Source: Parasitella parasitica (Eukaryota > Mucoromycota > Mucoromycetes > Mucorales > Mucoraceae). Taken from it: 49,581 bases of DNA. Positions 1 through 12,500 of the stretch are shown here, one piece after another (position 1 is the first letter of the stretch; every line of letters begins with the position of its first letter). The notes beneath the pieces were generated by a model, which saw nothing but the letters and a program-made list of their open reading frames with translations, was not told the origin of the DNA and ran no database searches. The stretch is taken from NCBI GenBank assembly GCA_025201805.1, contig MU619376.1:26526-76106 (forward strand), in the 5' to 3' direction. The translations under genes and the position numbers were made by a program.

Positions 1-13
1 TATACCATTCAAC

Positions 14-1556
14 ATGACTGAAGTTGTTGAGTATAAGGACAATGGCTTGATACAAGTGCAGCAAACTGTGGTTATAGAAATGCCCAGCGGAAACGCTAAA
101 CTAATTGTTTTGAAGCCCAACACGTAAGTTTAAATGTGCATGCCATTGCTGATGTCAATTGTTAATTTTCTCTTGTTATAGCATGATCAACCTGGGTAAA
201 TTTGGCAGCTTTCAGTCAGACTTCTTAATAGGAAAGCCCTTTGGTTTGTCGTATGAAATTATTAGCAAGCAGGGCGAAATCCGACCTGTTGTTCACGTAT
301 CAAAAAATAGTAGCATTGGTAAATATGGTATGCTTTCAGATTGTATCGCCACTTGACATTTGCGAGTAGAAGAAACCGCTGCCAATAATCAACTGATTAT
401 TGATGATTCCTCAAATCAGAAATTAACGCACGAACAAGTGTTGGCATTGAAAGAAAAGGGCTTGCAGGGCGAATTAGCGACCGAGGAAATTATTAAGATG
501 ATGGTCAATTCTCATTCCAGCTTTTCGAAAAAGACCGAATATTCCAAAGCGAAATACATTGAACGTAAAAAGAAAAAGTAAGCATTTTTCTTTGGAATAG
601 GCACCATTCATAACTCTTTGTTTCAGATTCATGAAAACATTCACACCAGTCCGCCCTACAATCAACACAATCAACGATTACTTCATCTCCAAAAACCCTG
701 AAAAAATCAAACATATGCGCATCGATACACTTTCTCAACTACTGAGCATGGCCAATGTTCGTGCTAACTCCAAACTGCTGGTTGTAGATGACACTCAAGG
801 TTTGATTGTCTCATCGTGTCTCGAGAGGATGGGCGGGTATGGGCAAGTGGTGGCAATTCACGAAGGTGACCATCACAACTACGATCTTTTACGATACATG
901 AATCTCTCGAAATCCGCACAAAGTATATTGTATCCCGTACCCATGACTATGATAGACCAAAGCATACCAAACGGTAAGAATGAATTGAACTGCAGTAAAT
1001 GATGCTGATGAAATCGGTAGATTCGTTCGAGATTTTAACAGATGAGCAAGTGTTGCAATTATCAAGAAATGAAACGACTTCTTACGGCAGACGTAAAGCA
1101 GCTTGGCAAAATCGAGTGAAATGCAGAAAGGCATTGCATGATGGGAATTTTGATGGCCTCATCGTATCATCTTCGTTCCAACCCGAGACAGTCATCAAGG
1201 AGTTGATGCAATACGTCAATGGGTCAAGGCCTGTCGTGGTGTACAGTTTCAACAAGGAAGCCCTATTACAGACAGCATACTGGATGCGTAGATCAAGGGA
1301 CTTTTTAAATGCAGAATTGACGGAAAGTAGTATGCGTCAGTACCAGGTCTTGCCAGGACGTATGCACCCCAATATGAACATGAGCTGTGGTGGCGGCTAC
1401 TTGTTATCTGCACTCCGTGTTATTGATTGTCCGTTCGATCCATCTCTTGTCAAAAAGAGCGCTGACGACGGCAATGATAGAAGGTCAAGAAAGAAAAAAT
1501 GTTTGCCTGCCATCAACGATGGCGAAGAACAAGACCAGGAGCAAGAAGCAAACTAG
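14..1556 (+). CDS. TRM6: tRNA (adenine58-N1)-methyltransferase non-catalytic subunit Trm6 (Gcd10)
   Basis: Non-catalytic partner of Trm61 in the nuclear enzyme that makes m1A58 in the tRNA T-loop. Five exons fit: 14-123, 182-318, 370-577, 627-973 and 1021-1556, with introns of 46-58 nt that keep frame at each GT..AG join. The N-terminal part reads as the Gcd10 beta-barrel (NLGKFGSF motif followed by IGKPFGL). The central EEIIKMM and SKAKYIERKKKK block and the C-terminal Rossmann-like half (LLVVDDTQGLIVSS, then the conserved tail VLPGRMHPNM..GGGYLLSA) are also typical of the family. The start is the ATG at 14, giving MTEVVEYKDNG; the window begins just upstream, so an earlier start cannot be fully excluded. 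It lies in tandem 215 bp before CCT7. Identity is secure; exon borders are hand-derived. Confidence 0.9.
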
Positions 1557-1771
1557 ACTTAAATATTTATAAATGTACAATAAAATTTGCACTAGGTATT
1601 ACTAGGTATTCCTTATTGGGTGCCTTGCTGAAAGAACAAGCGAGAAGGAATTGTTAGTGACGATGTTTTAACTGGTGTCAAAGAAAATCAAAATTTTCGA
1701 GAACATGTTTGCTTTGCCTTACTTTTCCCCCTTTTTTCTTTCTTTCATTCAAATACATCATATTATACAAC

Positions 1772-3776
1772 ATGGCGCCTTCATCTATGATGGTAAGTAT
1801 CTGCGAAATTGTCAATACCCTCAATTTCATCGAGCGAATACACAGAAAAGGGGAAAAGACTCGACACAGAAATATATACAGCACGGCATGTTGGATCTGT
1901 GAAAACAAGCAAAGCCCAACATGACGCGTTTAGCTGATTCCCCGTTTTCAAACGCCAAAGCCAAAAAATTTCTGTGTTTTGTCTGATCCCTATATATCCT
2001 GGGTGAATATTAATCATATGTTTTGTTACTATAGCAACCACAAATCATCTTGCTAAAAGAGGGAACTGACACATCTCAAGGTAAAGGCCAGCTCCTCTCC
2101 AACATCAACGCTTGTGCAGCAGTCGTCGATACCGTAAGAACTACCTTGGGCCCCAGAGGTATGGATAAGCTCATGGTCGATAGCAGAGGCCAAGTGACTA
2201 TCTCCAATGACGGCGCTACCATCATGAAATTACTGGATATTGTGCATCCTGCTGCAAAGACTTTGGTCGACATTGCTCGTTCTCAAGATGCCGAGGTAGG
2301 AAACGGGGAAATCAAAAAGATATGCTTATATATTGATCAATGAATGAAAGGTTGGTGATGGTACTACCAGTGTCGTCTTGCTTGCTGGTGAATTGTTAAA
2401 GGAAATCAAGGGTTATATTGAAGAGGGTGTTAGTCCTCATGTCATTATTAAGGGCTACAGAGCTGCCGCCCGTTTGGCTATTAACAAAGTAAAGGAATTG
2501 GCTGTCAAAATCGATAAAAATAATGAAGTGTAAGTCTACTGCTGCTTGTTTACTTGATAAATCTAACGTTGTGCACAGTGAGTTCCGTGATTTACTCTCC
2601 AAATGCGCTTCTACTGCTATGAACTCCAAGCTCATCTACTCTCAAAAAGATTTTTTCACAAAGATGGTGGTTGATGCAGTCATGTCTCTGGACCAAGAAA
2701 CACTGAACGAACGGTTGATTGGTATCAAGCGTGTTCCTGGCGGTGCTATGCAGGATTCTGTTCTTGTTAGAGGCGTTGCTTTCAAAAAGACCTTTGCATA
2801 TGCTGGCTTTGAACAGCAGCCCAAATCATTCAAAACTCCCAAGGTGCTCTGTCTCAACGTTGAACTGGAGCTGAAGGCGGAGAAGGATAATGCTGAAGTT
2901 CGTGTAGAGGAAGTCTCTGAATACCAAGCTATTGTAGATGCTGAATGGCAGATCATTTTCCAAAAGTTGGAGGCTATCGTTGCTAGTGGCGCCAAGGTTG
3001 TCTTATCCAAGTTGCCCATTGGTGATTTAGCCACCCAATACTTTGCTGATCGCGACATTTTCTGTGCTGGTCGTGTTGCCAAGGATGACATGGATCGCGT
3101 CGTTCAAGCCGTCGGCGGTTCTGTTCAATCTACTTGCTCGGATTTGCGTACTGAACATCTTGGCCAGTGTGAATCGTTTGAGGAGAGACAAGTAGGCGGC
3201 GAGCGCTTCAATATCTTTGAAGGCTGTCCCCAAGCAAAAACTTGTACTCTTATTCTTCGCGGTGGTGCCGAGCAATTCATTGCCGAAGTCGAACGATCTC
3301 TCCATGATGCTATTATGATTGTTAGACGTGCTATTAAGAACAATCTGGTTGTTGCTGGCGGTGGAGCTACTGAAATGGAGCTTTCCAAATACCTCCGTGT
3401 CCATTCTCGTACCATTGAAGGAAAGCAGCAGCTCATCATTGGCGCCTATGCAAAGGCATTTGAAGTTATTCCTAGACAATTGTGTGACAATGCTGGTTTT
3501 GATGCTACTGACATTCTGAACAAGTTGAGAATGAAGCATGCTCAAGGTGGCGTCTGGTACGGTGTTGATATCAATAATGAAACCATTGCAGATAACTATG
3601 AGGCATTTGTCTGGGAGCCTGCACTTGTAAAGACAAATGCGATCGCTGCTGCCACGGAGGCTGCTTGTTTGATTTTGTCTGTTGACGAAACTATAAAGAA
3701 TGCTCCAAGTGAAAAGCCCCAAGCAGGTCCAATGCCTGGTGGTGCTGGACGTGGTCGTGGTATGCCCAGACGATAA
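1772..3776 (+). CDS. CCT7: T-complex protein 1 subunit eta (CCT7)
   Basis: Subunit of the cytosolic TRiC/CCT chaperonin that folds actin, tubulin and WD-repeat proteins. Exons: 1772-1792 (MAPSSMM), 2035-2295, 2351-2529 and 2579-3776, giving 552 residues, the usual length for the family. Visible hallmarks are [20 protein letters not shown] near the N-terminus, [14 protein letters not shown] and DGATI of the equatorial domain, the ATP-site [13 protein letters not shown] formed across the second splice, and [10 protein letters not shown] in the C-terminal equatorial part. A Gly/Arg-rich tail ([12 protein letters not shown]) ends the protein. The first intron (242 nt) is four to five times longer than the others and directly follows a 21-nt first exon, as is common in highly expressed fungal genes. 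A T-rich stretch and AATAAA-like sequence near 3888-3894 follow the stop. Confidence 0.95.
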
Positions 3777-6700
3777 ACCATCTGCTGTTGTTCTCTTCCC
3801 ACTATTTTATATATTTTTTTTTTTCTCTCCTATCAAAAGCAAAGAAATCTGAATGCCCCCCTTCTACATTCCCTATTTTGTTTGATTAATAAAAACATGC
3901 TTTTTAAGTAATGCCTAGTCTCAAAAATCAAGAACTGCTCAAGATGTTTAAAGCCTTATTTACAGCAGTTCAAAATGATGATCTCTTTGATGATAGTCAT
4001 ATGATCTATATACGACAGTATAATATATAACACGTCCGTTTTTCCAGAATAAACTTCATTTGTACTTGGCAGAGATGCGTGTAGGCATAAATATCTGGTT
4101 GTTCTCTAATCTGGTAATGTATGTCATATTGTGTCCCTCCACTAGAAAAGCAAACAATACGACATAGGCCCAGAACGGTCTTTTGATATTACAAAAATCG
4201 TATACTTCTCAAGCACCATTTATATACTTTCATTATTCAGGTAACTGCAATTGCTAGTTCAAATACTTGATGTGTTGTTAATGCATCGTTTTGTCGTAAG
4301 TACATATACACTAGTTCCTGATTTTATACAAAGACTGAGAATTGTGCATGATTGTGAAACGTGCGCTTTTTTTATGTGATAAAGAATCTGTTTCAAGGAT
4401 ATTGATGAAGACAAGAAATGGTCTATACTCCTCTCAAAATATAGAGAAAGTCTATTAGGACGAAGACGTCATAAAAGAGGCTCTATAAGTGCTTGTCATG
4501 AAAGTGGAAGAAGAAGATGTCGAGTTATTAAGTGCTTTTAACAAAGACGAAGAATTGAAAGAAGAATTTTTGGCTAATTAACCTTGAGTAAAGAGAGGTA
4601 AAGCTGGTGAAATAGTAGTAGGAAGGGCGTATTTTAAAATACACATGGCCATCGCTATCAGTGACAACAAAACTACTACTACCACTACAACACTAAGGGG
4701 TGTCAACGAGAGCATAAATTCATCAGGATAATAATCATATAATCTTGTAATAATCGTAACAGCAGCAACAGCAGCACCACAAAAGCAAATAATGTTAGTA
4801 GTAACAATACACAACAACTAAATGGTATGTGGGTGGAGCAATAGCAGCAAAAATAATGACGAAAGAGTAGGCGTGAAGGTATGTTCATCAGCGTTATCTT
4901 GTATTATTAATAGCCACAATAGATAGATTGTAGAGAGAAGGATCCGATGCTGAAACCATTACAAAAACTGCCTTCATAAGAATAGTGTTATAAAGGCTAG
5001 GAAGAATAATCATCGCAAAACCTTGCGCACCAGCACTGCCACAAACAGCAACAGTGTATCAGCAGTGGTAGACATAATAAAAGACTTAAGGGAAAGAATG
5101 CATCTTTAATTATTATGGTTGTTATACAAGAATTTTTTTTAAGAACAACGGTGAAGCCCTCATTACGACAGCACGACTCATAGCAACATTAACGCCTACA
5201 GAAAGGTGGGATAAAAGTTATATTCGTTATAATATAATCAGATTGGAAATAATGTGAGTAATTTAATAGGCAAATTGCTTTATAACTGTCACGGGATAGT
5301 TGTCAGAACAGCAAAAGGTTTCCTACGGAACTAGGATATACACGGTGTATATTTTATAGGTTGATTTGGGGCAAGCAATAGCATTGAAACCAACGACTTG
5401 CTAAAAAAAATCTTATCTGAATGCCATTACAGAATGTCGATTTAGATTTTTTATCAACTTGTCTCTTGCACATGATGACTATTAGTATTAATATTCTAGT
5501 ACAAATCTCATCTTATCCCAATTTTTAAGACAGAAAAACAACCATACAAATCAGGGTACCTAAGGCTTAATCAATTAGTATACTCATGAGTGTGAAGGCA
5601 AATTACTGCCTCACTGCAGATTATACTAAACAATTCTACTACTACAAATCTTATTGATACATTTATTAGTTTGAAGCTGGTTTACACACGTCAAGTCATT
5701 CGAGAACAATAACATTGATAACTAGCACTGATTTAAAAAGATTGGATATAAAAAACGTGTTACAGTGCGCTATGGTGTTTGTGATAATATATTTTAGAGT
5801 CTTTGGAAACAAACCTTTTATTTCTGATAAAAGTCAAGTTTTTGAGAGAAGAGAAATGTCTTCCTTAAAATTTTTAAAGTGTGGATTTCGATATTTAAAG
5901 AAATAGAGTAATTACTTTGTTCATTCATAATGGAAATACAAAGTGAATGTTTTGTGAAACAAGCCATCTACATCATATCTTTAAGTTCAAGGTAGTCTTT
6001 AAAAAAGGTTACGGTTGTCTATTGACAGACATCAGTGATTCTGGGTTCTTGTAAATCCAGTCGCACAGCAGAACAGCTAGTCAAAAATGTGCCATCTTTT
6101 CCATAATATTGGAATGGTTCAAAAGTGTGTGTCTTTGCAAAAGCCAGCGTAGATTTTTAGACGTCTAATTTTTATTTTTTTTTATTTTTTGGTCTACGCG
6201 AACTTCTGTGTAGTATTGTCAGAAAAAAAGACAAAAATTGTAAGAAAACAAAGTTTAACGATTTCAAAAACAAAAAAGAGTAGTTCAAAGTAATGCATTA
6301 GACTATAAGGAAGCTTTGATTGCATATTTGCATATCTTAGAGAAAGTTTTTGTGCTCTTTGAGTTGAAATCAGATGAAGGTAATGAGTTTTTTTTCGGAA
6401 AAGTATTTTTCAAAATCGGAGCGTGAGACTGTCAGGCCAGGTAAAAGCATGCAAGTACTACCATTAGAGAGCTAAGAAGCACATTATTAAAAAAAAACTA
6501 AATTACAATTGCTTTTCTTTTGAATTGGGTAAGATATGGCTTCTCAAAGCTAATGCTTTCCTTAAAAAAACACTATTCTTCTTCAATAGCGGAGATTAAA
6601 CGCGTCCAAAATCAGGAAGGAAAAAATTCTTTCAGAAACTCCATTTGGATAATTAGAAAACAAAATTGCTTCTTTAAGGCAAGACATCATCCTCTGATAC

Positions 6701-8282
6701 TATGCATACCACGGCTGTCAGTCTATGATAATAGCTGTCTTTTTGGACGCTCTACATGCTGGTATCATTTCATAATTCCCGTATACTTATGGAATGAATT
6801 ACGTCTAGAAAACTTCAAAAACAAATCAAGAGGAAAAGTCAATATTTTGCTTAATAAAAGCGTATTTCCAGTCTCTCAGAACAAAGAATGGTCTCTTACG
6901 ATCATTTTTCTCCAATACATGTTATAGTAAAAAGTTGCATTTTTGAGGTCAAAATCGAGAATAATGCATAATCAATGATTTTGAATGGGTGGATACAAGA
7001 GAAAAATCGAAAAAATCCGTCATTTTGCGTTAAAAAAAAAATCATGCTCAAATTGTACCAAAATTAGATATAGTATAGTTCCTTCGCACTGGATACTATT
7101 TTTGGTGTTTTCAGGGCACTTTTGATTATGAAAATCAATCAAAAAATGGCATATAAGCTGTAAAAAATATTCTTCTGGAGATAATATCATGTTAATATCA
7201 ATTTTAGTACATAATAGAGCTCTATGAAGTGAGTAATTTTGATCCCACAAGTATACCTTTCTTTATAGTAGTTTGATAAAACAGGTGTGGCTCATTGAGT
7301 TGGAAGCAGAAGAGAATAATTAATGAATACAATGTTTTGTTGTAATAACCCCTTGATATTTGTGAATTATTCATAAATTGCTAATTGCTAGTGACAGAGA
7401 AGCCCTATTACCATTGATGCTTATAATAGTGCTTAATGTCAGTTCGAAAGTCTCTTTTTTCGTGATTCTAATGCTGAACATGTAAAATAAAAAGTAGAAT
7501 TGAGGGTAGAATTGAGGTTGCGGGTAATTTTACTAACAAAGGTTAATGCTTCATGATAGGCTTCTGGTAGATTTCAGGTACCAGGTTCCAGGCTCCAGGC
7601 TCCAGGCTCCAGGCTCCAGGCTCCAGGCTCCAGGCTCCAGTTACTGTACTGTAAAGTATCAAATTCTAAATAGGGGACAACTTGCTATACCAAACATATT
7701 TTTGTACACCAACTGTTTCTTTATAACGAGTCTTGACTGTATATTTTTTCCTTGATATTGTATGTGCTGACTTCACTCAACAGATGTAACATAAAATGAT
7801 AATGCGAAATTATAAAAATAAAGATTGCCATTGACTAAATCTACTATGATTTTTCATTGTGTAAATGCATAATTTGACGGATACGTACATTTCAATGCCT
7901 TAATAGTATATGCAGTTTAATACTTTGACACTTTGATGGTTCTGTGGTTCTATGGATTAATTTTAATACCTATGCAGTTCTATAGACTAGTCTAAATATT
8001 TGAGCTTATTTAGATGTCTAATATCTAAAGGATATATCTGAAATAGTTTATCAATTATAAAATTCAATCAATTTTGAATTGTGGCCTGTTAGGTATCTGA
8101 AGTACATGTCGTTAATTTCGTATATATTATCACAAACACTGTGACATTTACCAATTACTTGAACTTTTTTTTTCAAAAACCATAAAAAGACCGTATACGC
8201 CATGAGCTCCTTTTTCTTCTTTCGTTCTTTTGACCACATTAAGCACAATGAGTATATTTTCTTGGTAACATAAAGAGCTATT
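3777..8282. other. gene-poor AT-rich intergenic region
   Basis: About 4.5 kb without a convincing gene. Open frames are short, rich in Phe, Lys and Ile, and show no family motif. The longest (6520-6927, 135 codons) begins without an ATG and looks like chance or an eroded exon. The stretch around 4590-5060 is rich in CAACAG/CAGCAC-type triplets and yields hydrophobic antisense frames that I do not believe. One clear structure is the heptamer tandem repeat at 7581-7640. Decayed transposon sequence is possible but I could not recognise any. Confidence 0.6.
7581..7640. repeat. heptamer tandem repeat, unit CCAGGCT
   Basis: Sixty bases made of one CCAGGTT unit, seven perfect CCAGGCT units and a final CCAG. 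The unit is far more GC-rich than the flanking sequence (which is mostly A and T) and has no indels, so it is probably a recent minisatellite expansion by replication slippage. It lies in a spurious open frame and is not expected to be translated. Confidence 0.95.
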
Positions 8283-8507
8283 GTGCTGCAGAGCTTCCTA
8301 TTAACTTTCTATGCGTCTCCAAACAACCAAAATAGGAAAGCTATTGAGTGGCTAGAAAAATACAACACTGCCATTGGTTTTTTTTTTTATTTTATTAAAG
8401 GAGGATATCTGTCCAAAAACAAGGTCGTCGCTGAAGAAGAGTTTAGGGTAGCAGTTGAGAGTTTGAAAGAGAAAGGGGACAACGATGTGAAAAGATGGGC
8501 TAGCTAA
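8283..8507 (+). other. unassigned short ORF, possible eroded gene
   Basis: A 74-codon frame with a soluble-looking C-terminal half (VVAEEEFRVAVESLKEKG) and an N-terminal half interrupted by a poly-T-encoded Phe run. A TTG/CTG-type start and lack of any recognised motif argue against a normal gene. It ends 112 bp before the ACP synthase start on the same strand and could be a gene remnant. Confidence 0.2.
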
Positions 8508-8619
8508 AAAATAAAGTATAGTTAAATCATTTTTAGGTAACCGTCAGAGCAGACAAAATTTACCAGCCGCATCATATTAGAATACACGTTCATCAAGGGG
8601 GTTTGAATGAAACAGATAC

Positions 8620-9183
8620 ATGCTTCAAGTCACGATAATGGTGAGAGGGTCCATCTCCTCTTCAACAAAAGTTCTTCGTAAACTGACTTTTGTATACCAA
8701 CGTATGATATTAGGCATAGGGGTCGATATTGTGCATTTACCACGTATTGCTGCCTTGATTTCAAGACGAGGAAGTGATCAACTTGCTAAACGTATACTGA
8801 GCCCAACAGAATATACTGAATTCCAAACGAAATACAGTGTTGAAAATAGCAATCAATTAAGATTTTTGGGATCCAGGCAAGTTGCATTTATTTGTTGGTT
8901 TCGTGTGAGACGCCAATTAACAGTCGATAGATGGTGTATTAAAGAAGCTGTATACAAAGCCTTATACCCAATCCATAAACTAGAATGGAAACAAGTTACT
9001 GTATTCAAAATGGCTGGTAATATGATGACACTGCCATACCTATGTATAAATATCCCTAATGCCTATATAGGGAAGCCGTATTTAAGCATCATAAATGGCA
9101 ATGTATATGGTATACGTAAAGCGCATGTATCACTATCGCATGATGGACACTACGCTATAGCCCAGGTTATTCTTGAAAGTTAA
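8620..9183 (+). CDS. PPT2: holo-[acyl-carrier-protein] synthase (4'-phosphopantetheinyl transferase, PPT2/AcpS type)
   Basis: Transfers 4'-phosphopantetheine from CoA to the serine of acyl carrier protein; in fungi this AcpS-type enzyme serves the mitochondrial type II fatty acid system. Two exons, 8620-8876 and 8931-9183, give 169 residues. AcpS signatures are GIGVDIVHLPRI at the core start (ILSPTEYTEF follows) and FLGSRWCIKEAVYKAL formed across the splice, with the Mg/CoA-binding Asp in GVDIV and Glu in KEA. HVSLSHDGHYAIAQV closes the fold. The residues before MILGIGVD (about 28) are rich in Arg, Lys, Ser and Thr without acidic residues, as in a mitochondrial targeting peptide, so I prefer the upstream ATG. 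The intron starts with GC rather than GT and is 54 nt without an in-frame stop, so retained transcripts would still be translatable. Confidence 0.88.
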   Translation: MLQVTIMVRGSISSSTKVLRKLTFVYQRMILGIGVDIVHLPRIAALISRRGSDQLAKRILSPTEYTEFQTKYSVENSNQLRFLGSRQVAFICWFRVRRQLTVDRWCIKEAVYKALYPIHKLEWKQVTVFKMAGNMMTLPYLCINIPNAYIGKPYLSIINGNVYGIRKAHVSLSHDGHYAIAQVILES

Positions 9184-9543
9184 AAAGAATCCCGATCCTA
9201 TTTTTATCTCGAGTTACAGCACCATTTTAGGTTATTTTGCCTTCCTTTTTGTACATGATAATAAAGCGTTGTAATTATTCTGCTAGCTGAAGATGTGTAC
9301 ATTGATTTTTGATCTTTTTTTTCTTCTTCTCTCTTTTCTAATATTAAGATAGTTCCCCCTTTTTTTCCCTCCTTTTTTTTTTCTTTTTCCTTTGGTTTTC
9401 TTGCAGTAGCAGCTTAGTTTATTCTTTTATTCTTTATTTCCTTGTATGAAAAGTATATCGATTGTAAATCAACACATACACTCAACACAATAACCATAGC
9501 AACAAAGAACAAAGGGAAGATCGCCACAGAAACAGAGCAAATC

Positions 9544-12500
9544 ATGTCACAACAAGCTACGCCGACAACCACCACTGCAACTAGTCATACAGACAATACA
9601 TCAGTAGTTACAAGTGTTAAACACGCACTGGTTTGTTCAAAATGTAATTTGCCTTTAGGCGATCAACTTGTAAGAGCTTTAGAAGGTGCATTTCATCCAG
9701 AATGCTTTACATGCTGGGTAAGACATTGAGTAGGTATATAGAACGTATGTACTCACAGATACATAGGACTGTAATACACCAGTAGCATCAAGATACTTAC
9801 CCCATCCAACTGAAATTGGCCAGCCATTATGTGAAAGAGATTATTTCAGAAAGTTGGGTCTTGTATGCGCTCAATGTAATGAAGCTTTACGTGGAACATA
9901 CATTATCGCATTAGATAAAAAATATCATACAAATCATTTCACATGTAATGATTGTTCAACTGTATTTGGGCCTGACGATTCCTATTACGAACATGACTCA
10001 AAAGTGTACTGTCATTTTCACTATTCTACTCGATTCGCTGTTGCTTGTGCTGGATGCGACATGTCAATATTGAAGCAGTATGTGGAAATTGAAAGGAATG
10101 ACAAAGTCGATCACTGGCACCCAGAATGCTACATGATTCAAAAGTTTTGGAGTGTGAAAATTGCCTACCCTTCACACAAAGAAGATGACTCTGTTATTTT
10201 TAGAGGTAGATGTCATCCATCCTTATCATTCAATATAATGTATTGATCTGTAAATTATAGAATACAAACCAGAGACTCCACCAGAACTGCTCAAGTCGCA
10301 AAAAGAGATGGAAGAAAAGGTGATTAGTATATGGTCTGTACTGTCAGCCTTTGAAGGTATTTTTGCTTTGTTTTTTTTTCTTTTGTGTCAAATCAGTCGC
10401 ATGTATTCTGATGTATTCTGATTCCACATACTTTTCCTATAGAATCGTCGGCTGTTTGTATCTCTGAAATGCTGCTTCATGTGTCTAATGGTGCTTATAT
10501 CGAGAGTATATGTCTTTCAGAGAGATTCCTTGTGCATGTCGAAGCATTGTTTGCTGGGATCGACAAGATACAGTCAGTTTATCAAGAATACGAGCAACCT
10601 GATTTTAAATACACAAGAGAAGCCAAGATGCTGTGTAAAAAGATTATCAATTTCTTTTCATTATTATCAAGAACTGGAGACATGGAAATGAAAAAGCTGG
10701 GTATAACGCAAGAGCTACTCTCCCTCGTTACTGGATTAGCGCATTACCTCAAGATTCTGATTCGATTAGCGCTGACCTCTGCTTTACGTTTGGTAAGCTT
10801 ATTTATAAACTGTCCAAGTGATGTACTCACTGCTGCTATTTATAGGAAATCACTGTTGGGAAACCTGTAGTCGTTTCTCGCCTACTTGCCAAGTTGATGG
10901 AGATCCCCGGCAAAGAAAGATATAGCCGGGATTGCCAGCGTTTGATTAAAGCGAAAAACACAGATTTCTGCTATTCGTGTCGAAACACAATCGAGGACCA
11001 ATGTATGAGGTATGGCGACTATAGATGGCATATGGCTTGCTTCAAGTGCAGACAATGTTCTCGCCAACTGAACCGTGATTATGCTGTATTCAATTCTGCC
11101 TCATGTACGACTCACTGCATCCAGTGCGCTGGAGTGCCAAACGGAGAAGCGACTCCATTTGAATATATCACAAAACTTACTCAATATAGTTTCCTACTGA
11201 GAGTTGCGCTTAGCAGACTCTGTAACTTGCTTCAGATTACAGGTACAGTGTATTTTGACCCTCTTTTTTTTTTATGTTTTCTAACGTTTTTTTTTTTTTT
11301 TTTTCTGTAAATCATGTCAGATATGCAGCTATCTTCAGTCGACTACTCGTCAAAAGTCAAGCCAAGTAACAGCAATAATAACATAATAAAGGACGCCGTG
11401 CAATTGTCTCCTTCAGCCGAAAAACAACTGACCCTGATGACAGACGACAAATTCTATCCCACCGAAATCATCGATGCTAGAGATACAGTATCATCTTCAA
11501 CGACTCACTTGGACAGGAAAGTCTCAAGATCATTCAAATCGGCAAACAAACGCTCTACTATTCTCGGTAATGCGGATCTGGCTGCTTCACTAAAAACACA
11601 GCCTCAGTCAACCGCCTCAAACGACACCAGAGCCATGCCACCTGCTCGTATGGACAGTTTGCAGCGTGGCAGACTTGGCCGATCAAGTCCAGGAGCCGAT
11701 CAACACAAAGACCTGCCTGACTTGCCTGACTCTAGAAACAACAACGCTACTCGCCACAAAGCAACTCGCAGTGTAGGCTTGGACGATCTACCTCAGTTGG
11801 CTGCTGCCGCTGTTGCCTCTAAAAAACACATGATGACAAATCTGCCCCACAGCATTCATATCACGACAGGCGCATCAGGCAGGCCACGTATATTTCTGTC
11901 TGAACTCTCAGCATTGCAATACATGATCATTCGTTATGTCGCCGTTGTGCAAATCGAACAATACGTCAAATCTTCATTCTCGTCAAGCGAATTGCTCAAC
12001 TTGGTTGAATTCAAAAAATCATCCATCTGGGGCAAGTTTTTCATTCCATTCAAAAACAAAAAGAATTACGGGCCAAAAGCTAAGGAGGAAGGAACTTTTG
12101 GTGTTCCATTGGATGTATTGACTGAAAGAACCGGCGTGGAATCCAACCTGGGCTCTGGCCATTCTCCATTGAAATTAGCCTCGTTCATCGATGACGCTAT
12201 TACCGCCATGAGGCAGATGGACATGACTGTAGAAGGCGTGTTTAGAAAGAACGGCAACATCAGACGTTTGAATGAACTGGTTGATGCTCTGGATAAAAAC
12301 GCAAGTGATGTGGATCTGACGCAAGAAAATGCCATCCAAGTTGCGGCCCTGCTCAAGAGGTTTCTCCGTGATCTACCGGATCCGCTATTAACACATCGAC
12401 TGCACCCTTTATTCATGTGTGCAGAGCGTAAGTTGAGCATGGAACTCTAGTTGCGCCATTATTCATATTGACGGCTTTATTAGGAATTGAAAACCCAGTG

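Noticed and set aside
3027-3722. 231-codon ORF antisense to CCT7
   Set aside because: Shadow of the CCT7 coding exon; composition follows the complementary strand and no motif is present.
4578-4888. Overlapping hydrophobic ORFs on - (Val/Leu/Cys-rich, up to 79 codons)
   Set aside because: They are produced by CAACAG/CTACTAC-type triplet repeats read on the opposite strand; no start context, no motif, no neighbouring exons.
6520-6927. 135-codon ORF in the gene-poor region
   Set aside because: No ATG at the start, random composition rich in Lys/Asn/Phe/Ile, no recognised domain. Mentioned only within the intergenic entry.
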